Shown here in pieces: positions 23,493 through 28,160 of a stretch of 28,160 nt of DNA; position 1 is the first letter of the stretch; each line of letters starts with the position of its first letter. The notes beneath the pieces were generated by a model, which worked only from the letters and a program-made list of their open reading frames with translations, did not search any database and was not told the DNA's origin. This DNA is from Candidatus Pelethomonas intestinigallinarum (lineage in GTDB: Bacteria; Bacillota; Clostridia; Oscillospirales; Oscillospiraceae), in NCBI GenBank assembly GCA_018712665.1, contig DVGP01000038.1:1-28160 (forward strand). Direction: 5' to 3'. The translations under genes were made by a program, and so were the position numbers.

Positions 23493-24719
23493 ATGAAACT
23501 CTACGAGGAACTGACAAAGCGGGGCCTCATCGCCCAGGTGACGGACGAGGCGCTGATCCAGGAGATGATCGACAACGGCAAGGCCACCTTCTATATCGGC
23601 TTTGACCCCACCGCCGACAGCCTCCATGTGGGCCACTTCATGGCCCTGACCCTGATGAAGCGGCTGCAGATGGCGGGCAACAAGCCCATCGCCCTCATCG
23701 GCGGCGGCACCGCCATGATCGGCGACCCCTCCGGCCGCACGGACATGCGGTCCATGATGACCAAGGAGACCATCGCCCACAACTGCGACTGCTTCAAAAA
23801 GCAGATGGAGCGGTTCATCGAGTTCGGCGAGGGGAAGGCCCGGATGGTCAACAACGCCGACTGGCTGCTGGAGCTGAACTACGTGGACTTTATCCGGGAG
23901 GTGGGGGCCTGCTTCTCCGTGAACAATATGCTCCGGGCGGAGTGCTTCAAGCAGCGGATGGAGAAGGGGCTGAGCTTCCTGGAGTTTAACTACATGCCCA
24001 TGCAGTCCTACGACTTCTACTACCTCTTCCAGCACTACGGCTGCAACATGCAGTTCGGCGGCAACGACCAGTGGTCCAACATGCTGGGGGGCACCGAGCT
24101 GATCCGCCGGAAGCTGGGCAAGGACGCCCACGCCATGACCATCGCCCTGCTCACCGACTCCCAGGGGAAGAAGATGGGCAAGACCGCGGGCAATGCCGTG
24201 TGGCTGGACCCCAACAAGACCAGCCCCTACGATTTCTTCCAGTACTGGCGGAACGTGGACGACGCGGACGTGATGAAGTGCGTGCGGATGCTCACCTTCC
24301 TGCCTCTGGAGCAGATCGACGAGATGGACGGCTGGCACGGGAGCCAGCTGAACAAGGCGAAGGAGATCTTGGCCTGGGAGCTCACCGCCTTGGTCCACGG
24401 CAAGGAGGAGGCCGACAAGGCTCAGGAGGCCGCCCGGGCCCTCTTCGGCGGCGGCGGGGACCGCTCCGACATGCCCACCTCCATTCTCACCGACGCCCAG
24501 TTCACCGACGGGCAGATCGGCGTGATGGATCTGCTGGTGGCCTGCGGCCTGGCGCCCTCCAAGGGGGAGGCCCGGCGGCTGGTCCAGCAGGGCGGCGTGT
24601 CCGTCAACGATGAGAAGGTGGGCAGCATCGACTGCCGGTTCGACCGGGATCAGTTCACCGGCGAGGGCCTCATCATCAAGAAGGGCAAGAAGGTCTTCCA
24701 CCGGGCCATGGTGGAGTGA
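23493..24719 (+). CDS. tyrS: Tyrosyl-tRNA synthetase
   Basis: 408 residues. TyrS attaches tyrosine to tRNA-Tyr using ATP. The class I signatures are HVGH (45-48) for HIGH and GKKMGKT at about 225-231 for KMSKS. FYIGFDPTADSLHVGH, the tyrosine-binding YDFYYLFQHYGCNMQFGGNDQWSN and a C-terminal S4 RNA-binding domain (about 345-405, ACGLAPSKGEARRLVQQGGVSVN) are complete. AAAGGAGA precedes ATG 23493. It lies 33 bp after the GNAT gene and is probably read from the T-box leader far upstream; no separate T-box is seen directly before it. Confidence 0.97.
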   Translation: MKLYEELTKRGLIAQVTDEALIQEMIDNGKATFYIGFDPTADSLHVGHFMALTLMKRLQMAGNKPIALIGGGTAMIGDPSGRTDMRSMMTKETIAHNCDCFKKQMERFIEFGEGKARMVNNADWLLELNYVDFIREVGACFSVNNMLRAECFKQRMEKGLSFLEFNYMPMQSYDFYYLFQHYGCNMQFGGNDQWSNMLGGTELIRRKLGKDAHAMTIALLTDSQGKKMGKTAGNAVWLDPNKTSPYDFFQYWRNVDDADVMKCVRMLTFLPLEQIDEMDGWHGSQLNKAKEILAWELTALVHGKEEADKAQEAARALFGGGGDRSDMPTSILTDAQFTDGQIGVMDLLVACGLAPSKGEARRLVQQGGVSVNDEKVGSIDCRFDRDQFTGEGLIIKKGKKVFHRAMVE

Positions 24720-24746
24720 TTTTGGCGGCAAAGATTTTGTGAGATA

Positions 24747-24790
24747 CGGCGGCGGGGGCTGGTATCAGTCCCCGCCGCCGTCACGTTTTT
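24747..24790 (+). terminator. Terminator of the tyrS operon
   Basis: CGGCGGCGGGG (24747-24757) pairs with CCCCGCCGCCG (24770-24780), followed after TCACG by five T. Confidence 0.8.
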
Positions 24791-24830
24791 CTCCCCCGGG
24801 GCATAGGATGCCACTGGGGAGGCGGTTGCG

Positions 24831-25088
24831 TTGCCACACTATCTTTTGCTCTGCCGCTCCATCACTTATGCACAGCGTATGAGCGGCGCCCTGGAGCGGG
24901 CGGGGATCTCCGCCCGCGTCCTCCGTCCCCCGGTGGGACTGACGGACCGGGGCTGCGGCTACGCCGTCCGGGTGGCCGCGCCCTACTTCTCCATGGCTAT
25001 GGAGCGGCTGCGCTCCGGCGGCCCGCTCCCGGAGCGGGTATTTTACTCCGCCGGCAGCGGAGCATACAGCGAGGTCATGCTGTCGTAG
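24831..25088 (+). CDS. DUF3343 small protein (putative Se/S carrier-like)
   Basis: 85 residues. YAQRMSGALERAGISARVLRPPVGLTDRGCGYAVRV matches the DUF3343 pattern, with the conserved cysteine in RGCGY (about residue 42). These small proteins are often encoded beside cysteine desulfurases and selenium genes, and are proposed sulfur or selenium carriers; the role is not proven. It starts at TTG 24831, with GGGGAGG at 24816-24822; no in-frame ATG covers the conserved N-terminus. A strong terminator separates it from the cysteine desulfurase, so the pair may not be one transcript. Confidence 0.8.
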   Translation: MPHYLLLCRSITYAQRMSGALERAGISARVLRPPVGLTDRGCGYAVRVAAPYFSMAMERLRSGGPLPERVFYSAGSGAYSEVMLS

Positions 25089-25120
25089 CGCGGGGGAAGC
25101 GCCCCGCGCCGCGCGAAAAG

Positions 25121-25149
25121 AGAGGCCGGGAACGTCCCGGCCTCTTTTT
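25121..25149 (+). terminator. Terminator after the DUF3343 gene
   Basis: AGAGGCCGGGA (25121-25131) pairs perfectly with TCCCGGCCTCT (25135-25145), followed by TTTT. Confidence 0.9.
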
Positions 25150-25237
25150 GCGATATGCAGTATGGCAAAAAAGAGTCCCCTGCCGTCTCGATGGCGCGGC
25201 CTGAAGTCTCTTTCTCACAGAGCCCAAGGAGGTATGT
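25150..25237 (+). other. Leader of the cysteine desulfurase with short structured motif
   Basis: No gene. It contains TGCAGTATGGCA and a small hairpin around TGCCGTCTCGATGGCG (about 25181-25196). This section resembles 1801-1852. No convincing -35/-10 pair was found, so the desulfurase promoter is unresolved. Confidence 0.45.
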
Positions 25238-26338
25238 ATGATCTATTTCGACAGCGCGGCCACCACACTGCAGAAGCCGGAGACGGTGCCGGCGGCGGTG
25301 GCGGAGGCCATTCGGACCATGACCACCCCCGGCCGGGGGGACTATCCCGCCGCCCATCTGGCGGCGGACAGGATGCTGGCCCTCCGCACGGAGGCGGCGG
25401 AGTGCTTTGGCGTGTCTGACCCGGAGCGGGTGATCCTCACCGCCAACGCCACCCACGGCCTGAATCTGGCCATCAAGAGCCTGGTGTCCCCGGGGGACAC
25501 GGTGGTCATCTCCGGCTATGAGCACAACGCCGTCACCCGCCCCCTCCACGCCATCGGCGGGGTGTCGGTGCGGATCGTCAACGGCCGGCTCTTCGACCCG
25601 GACCAGATGGCGGAGGGCTTTGACCGGGCGGTGGGGGACGGGGTGAAGGCGGTGGTCTGCACCCACGTGTCCAATGTCTTCGGCTATGCCCTGCCCATGG
25701 ACGACATCTCTGCCGTCTGCCGGAGGAAAGGGGTCCCGCTGATCGTGGACGCCTCCCAGTCCGCCGGTGTGCTGCCGGTGGACCTGAAAAAGTGGGGGGC
25801 GGCCTACGTGGCTATGCCGGGCCACAAGGGGCTTTACGGCCCCCAGGGCACGGGGCTGCTGCTGTGCGGCGAGGGGTACATGCCCCGCCCTCTGCTGGAG
25901 GGCGGCACCGGAAGCCTGTCCCGGCTCCAGGAGATGCCGGACTTCCTGCCGGACCGGCTGGAGGCGGGGACCCACAACGTCCACGGCGCTGTGGGGCTTT
26001 TGGAGGGCCTGCGCTTCGTCCGCCGCCTGGGGCCCGGGCAGGCGGCCCGCCACGAGATGGCCCTGCTGTCCGCTCTGGCCGGCAGGCTGCGGCGGACCGG
26101 GCGGTACCGGGTCTTTGACGGCGGCGGTACGGTGCTGTCTGTCGTCCCTCTGGACACGTCGCCGGAGGAGCTGGCGGATACCCTGGCCCAGCGGGGGATA
26201 GCCGTCCGGGCGGGGCTCCACTGCGCGCCCCTGGCCCACATCACCGCAGGTACCGTCCAGACCGGGACCATGCGGTTCTCCATGTCGGTGTTCAACACCA
26301 TGGAGGAGGTGGAGCAGGTGGCGGAGATGCTCTCCTGA
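25238..26338 (+). CDS. Cysteine desulfurase (class V aminotransferase fold)
   Basis: 366 residues. A PLP enzyme that takes sulfur (or selenium) from cysteine or selenocysteine. YFDSAATT at the N-terminus, Asp171 in IVDASQSAG, Lys197 in MPGHKGLYGPQGTG (PLP lysine) and Cys329 in GLHCAPLAH (persulfide cysteine) are all present. It resembles the SufS/CsdA-like group found beside DUF3343 proteins rather than IscS with its scaffold. No scaffold protein (IscU/SufU) is in the window. CCAAGGAGG precedes ATG 25238. Confidence 0.93.
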   Translation: MIYFDSAATTLQKPETVPAAVAEAIRTMTTPGRGDYPAAHLAADRMLALRTEAAECFGVSDPERVILTANATHGLNLAIKSLVSPGDTVVISGYEHNAVTRPLHAIGGVSVRIVNGRLFDPDQMAEGFDRAVGDGVKAVVCTHVSNVFGYALPMDDISAVCRRKGVPLIVDASQSAGVLPVDLKKWGAAYVAMPGHKGLYGPQGTGLLLCGEGYMPRPLLEGGTGSLSRLQEMPDFLPDRLEAGTHNVHGAVGLLEGLRFVRRLGPGQAARHEMALLSALAGRLRRTGRYRVFDGGGTVLSVVPLDTSPEELADTLAQRGIAVRAGLHCAPLAHITAGTVQTGTMRFSMSVFNTMEEVEQVAEMLS

Positions 26339-26431
26339 GTTCTTTTCCTATATTCGCGGGGATCGGGTGTTGACCCAAAGCGGTGTCAGGCTGTATACTA
26401 CTGCCATATGGGGCCTTCGGCCCCACACTCC

Positions 26432-26705
26432 GATATTTTCGGGGCCTCCGGCCCCGTACCCCGGGTTACTTTTTGTCCGGACAAAAAGTAACCAAAAACC
26501 GCATAGGGAGGCTGCCGCCCCCCTATGTACCCCCTCATATGGGTTTTGTTTCGCCGCGGCTGCGGTATCTCTTTCGATGGTGCCTGCCGCCGCGCTGGTC
26601 AATTTTGTCTCTGACCGACAGTCTAGCCCTTCGGTCTCCACCCCTTGCGGGGGTCGGTTTCGGGATGCTTTATTCTGCGTAAATGTTTTTGCGTCTCACG
26701 GCAGA
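26432..26705 (+). repeat. Structured dispersed repeat, copy 2
   Basis: Collinear with copy 1. The GC hairpin is GGGGCC-TCC-GGCCCC (about 26440-26454). The T/A hairpin is a perfect 30-bp palindrome (26464-26478 with 26479-26493, arm start GGTTACTTTTT). The third hairpin uses CATAGGG...CCCTATG (about 26501-26526). Shared blocks are CGCCGCGGCTGC (26552-26563), GTGCCTGCCGCCGCG (26580-26594) and CTGCGTAAATGTT (26675-26687), with spacings 28 and 95 against 28 and 96 in copy 1. No coding frame is credible. Confidence 0.82.
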
Positions 26706-26862
26706 ATATTTCGTCCCGCACCCTTAGATGACGGCATCTCTTTTACAGGGCCGGAGGCCGAAGTATCGTTGATAGACCCGCTGTAGATCAGATGACAAAA
26801 CGAAATTCAGTGGCAGAGAAGTTTCCCCACTGATAGAGACCGATTGGGCAAAATATCGGGGT

Positions 26863-26937
26863 CCGGGGTGTCCCCGGCGATTTTTGGTGACTTTTTATCG
26901 CTAAAAAGTCACCCGGGTCCGGGGCGGGGAGCCCCGG
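26863..26937 (-). repeat. Structured dispersed repeat, inverted partial copy 3
   Basis: Read on the minus strand it has a GC hairpin (GGGGC...GCCCC, 26921-26935), a T/A hairpin (GGTGACTTTTT 26886-26896 with AAAAAGTCACC 26903-26913) and a further GC hairpin (CCGGGG...CCCCGG, 26863-26877), in the same order as the first three hairpins of copies 1 and 2. It is inverted relative to copy 2. Confidence 0.7.
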
Positions 26938-27015
26938 AAAGTCGCGATAAGAAATATCTTGCTTTCGGCCCGACGGGCCGACGCACCACACCAGAAAAAA
27001 GAAAGAGAGAACACG

Positions 27016-28149
27016 ATGTTTGAAGTGATCAAAACGGAGGGCCGCGCCCGCCGCGGCCATTTCCGCTGCGCCCACGGCGGCGTGGTGGAGACGCCGGTGT
27101 TTATGAACGTGGGCACCCAGGGGGCCATCAAGGGCGGCGTCAGCGCCCTGGACTTAAAGGAGCTCAAGTGCCAGATCGAGCTGAGCAACACCTATCACCT
27201 CCACCTCCGGCCGGGGGACCAGGTGGTCCGGGCCCTGGGGGGGCTCCACAAGATGATGGCCTGGGACGGCCCCATCCTCACCGACTCCGGGGGCTTCCAG
27301 GTGTTCTCCCTGGCCTCCCTGCGGAACATCAAAGAGGAGGGCGTCACCTTCGCCAGCCACATCGACGGACGGCGGATCTTTATGGGTCCCGAGGAGTCCA
27401 TGGCCATCCAGGCCAACCTGGGCAGCGACATCGCCATGGCCTTTGACGAGTGCGTGGCCAACCCGGCCCCCTACGACTACGTCAAGCAGTCCTGTGAGCG
27501 GACCTACCGGTGGCTCCGGCGGTGCGTGGCGGAGCATGAGCGCCTGTGCGCCCAGCCGGACTGCCTGAACCCCGGGCAGATGCTCTTCGGCATCAACCAG
27601 GGGGGCACCTACGAGGACCTGCGGGTGTGGCACATGGAGGAGATCGCCAAGCTCCCCTGCGACGGCTACGCCATCGGCGGCTTGGCGGTGGGGGAGGAGA
27701 CCGAGGTGATGTACCGGATCATCGAGGCGGTGGAGCCCCACATGCCCCAGGACAAGCCCCGGTATCTCATGGGGGTTGGCACCCCCAGCAACATCATCGA
27801 GGGGGTCTGGCGGGGCGTGGACTTCTTCGACTGCGTCATGCCCGCCCGGAACGCCCGCCATGGCCGGCTCTTCACCTGGGAGGGGAGCCTGAACATCAAA
27901 AATGAGAAGTACAAGCTGGACGAGCGGCCCATCGACCCCGGCTGCGGCTGTCCCACCTGCCGGTCCTTCTCCCGGGCCTACCTCCGGCACCTCTTCAAGG
28001 CGGAGGAGATGCTGGCCATGCGCCTGGCGGTGATGCACAACCTGTGGTTCTACAACACCCTGATGGAGCGGATCCGGGACGCCCTGGACCAGGGGTCCTA
28101 CGCCGCCTTCCGGGAGGAGTTCAGCCCGAAGCTGGAGCGGAAAATTTAG
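27016..28149 (+). CDS. tgt: tRNA-guanine transglycosylase (queuine tRNA-ribosyltransferase)
   Basis: 377 residues. Tgt swaps guanine-34 of tRNAs with GUN anticodons for preQ1 in the queuosine pathway. Asp90 in ILTDSGGFQVFSL is the conserved active-site aspartate, and GRRIFMGPEESMAIQ, FGINQGGTYEDLR and GGLAVGEE are family motifs. The zinc site is Cys310, Cys312 and Cys315 (CGCPTC) with a histidine near 341. Length is normal. ATG 27016 begins at the family N-terminus FEVIKTEGRARRGHF; the ribosome binding site (AAAGAGAG) is modest. The usual partners queA and yajC are not in the window. Confidence 0.97.
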   Translation: MFEVIKTEGRARRGHFRCAHGGVVETPVFMNVGTQGAIKGGVSALDLKELKCQIELSNTYHLHLRPGDQVVRALGGLHKMMAWDGPILTDSGGFQVFSLASLRNIKEEGVTFASHIDGRRIFMGPEESMAIQANLGSDIAMAFDECVANPAPYDYVKQSCERTYRWLRRCVAEHERLCAQPDCLNPGQMLFGINQGGTYEDLRVWHMEEIAKLPCDGYAIGGLAVGEETEVMYRIIEAVEPHMPQDKPRYLMGVGTPSNIIEGVWRGVDFFDCVMPARNARHGRLFTWEGSLNIKNEKYKLDERPIDPGCGCPTCRSFSRAYLRHLFKAEEMLAMRLAVMHNLWFYNTLMERIRDALDQGSYAAFREEFSPKLERKI

Positions 28150-28160
28150 GACTTGCCAAA

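Larger units (their letters stand above)
26339..27015. other. Gene-free interval before tgt
   Basis: About 677 bp. It holds a GGGGCC-TTC-GGCCCC hairpin at 26410-26424, repeat copy 2, a spacer containing CAGTGG...CCACTG (about 26808-26832), inverted copy 3, and TCGGCCC...GGGCCGA at about 26966-26982 just before tgt. No gene and no clear tgt promoter was found. Confidence 0.7.

Noticed and set aside
22830..24731. 633-codon minus-strand open frame across the GNAT and tyrS genes
   Set aside because: It lies opposite two well-recognised genes. Its length reflects high GC at third positions, and its sequence is low in complexity with no known motif.
26367..26786. Possible plus-strand gene over repeat copy 2
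   Set aside because: The homologous copy 1 does not keep the frame, since insertions and deletions are not in multiples of three. The conserved feature is the pairing, not the translation.
26399..26940. Repeat region considered as a CRISPR array
   Set aside because: There is no regular series of direct repeats with unique spacers; the units are palindromes and long collinear blocks.

Overview
The window looks like a core-chromosome segment from a high-GC member of the Clostridia, most likely an Oscillospiraceae-type gut Firmicute (Flavonifractor/Oscillibacter/Lawsonibacter-like; this placement is an inference). The evidence is strong AGGAGG-type ribosome binding sites, sigma-A promoters of the TTGACA-17-TATAAT type despite the GC-rich coding sequence, a T-box leader, an L27 with the cleavable Firmicutes N-terminus beside its Prp protease, LuxS, and Obg next to L27/L21. 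About 30 protein genes are supported. No rRNA, tRNA or CRISPR was seen.

Layout. 1-1641 (+): the tail of a probable trmK, then a Nif3-like gene and yebC. 1642-2161 has no gene but holds several hairpins. 2162-4447 (-): a large serine recombinase followed by a cysteine-rich conserved protein. 4633-6485: a small orphan gene, a secreted SH3-NlpC/P60 hydrolase and a small conserved gene. 6744-9139 (+): a luxE-luxC pair (acyl-protein synthetase and acyl-CoA reductase) with no luciferase genes. 9201-11055 (+): a cysteine synthase and an HTH regulator fused to membrane segments. 11155-12985 (-): a tandem OB-fold SSB-like protein and an HTH/two-membrane-protein cassette. 13155-16130 (-): L21 leader, rplU, prp, rpmA, a PPC-domain gene and obg. 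16177-17716 (-): mtnN and luxS, which together recycle S-adenosylhomocysteine and make the AI-2 precursor; a repeat element lies between them. 17864-19478 (+): a DUF2975/HTH cassette with two more membrane or membrane-anchored proteins. 19675-21470 (-): dapF and degV. 21654-24719 (+): a T-box leader with a TAC (Tyr) specifier controlling an EamA transporter, a GNAT acetyltransferase and tyrS. 24831-26338 (+): a DUF3343 protein and a cysteine desulfurase. 27016-28149 (+): tgt.

The most unusual signal is a family of non-coding structured repeats. Two long copies (about 16651-16930 and 26432-26705) are collinear over about 270 bp, and their leading hairpins differ in sequence while keeping their base pairing. 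A third, inverted and shorter copy of the same hairpin set (26863-26937) closes off the second copy, and a related T/A-rich palindrome closes off the first. This suggests a non-autonomous mobile or RNA-forming element with hairpin ends. The second strong result is the tyrosine T-box operon, which ties an uncharacterised EamA transporter to tyrosine supply.
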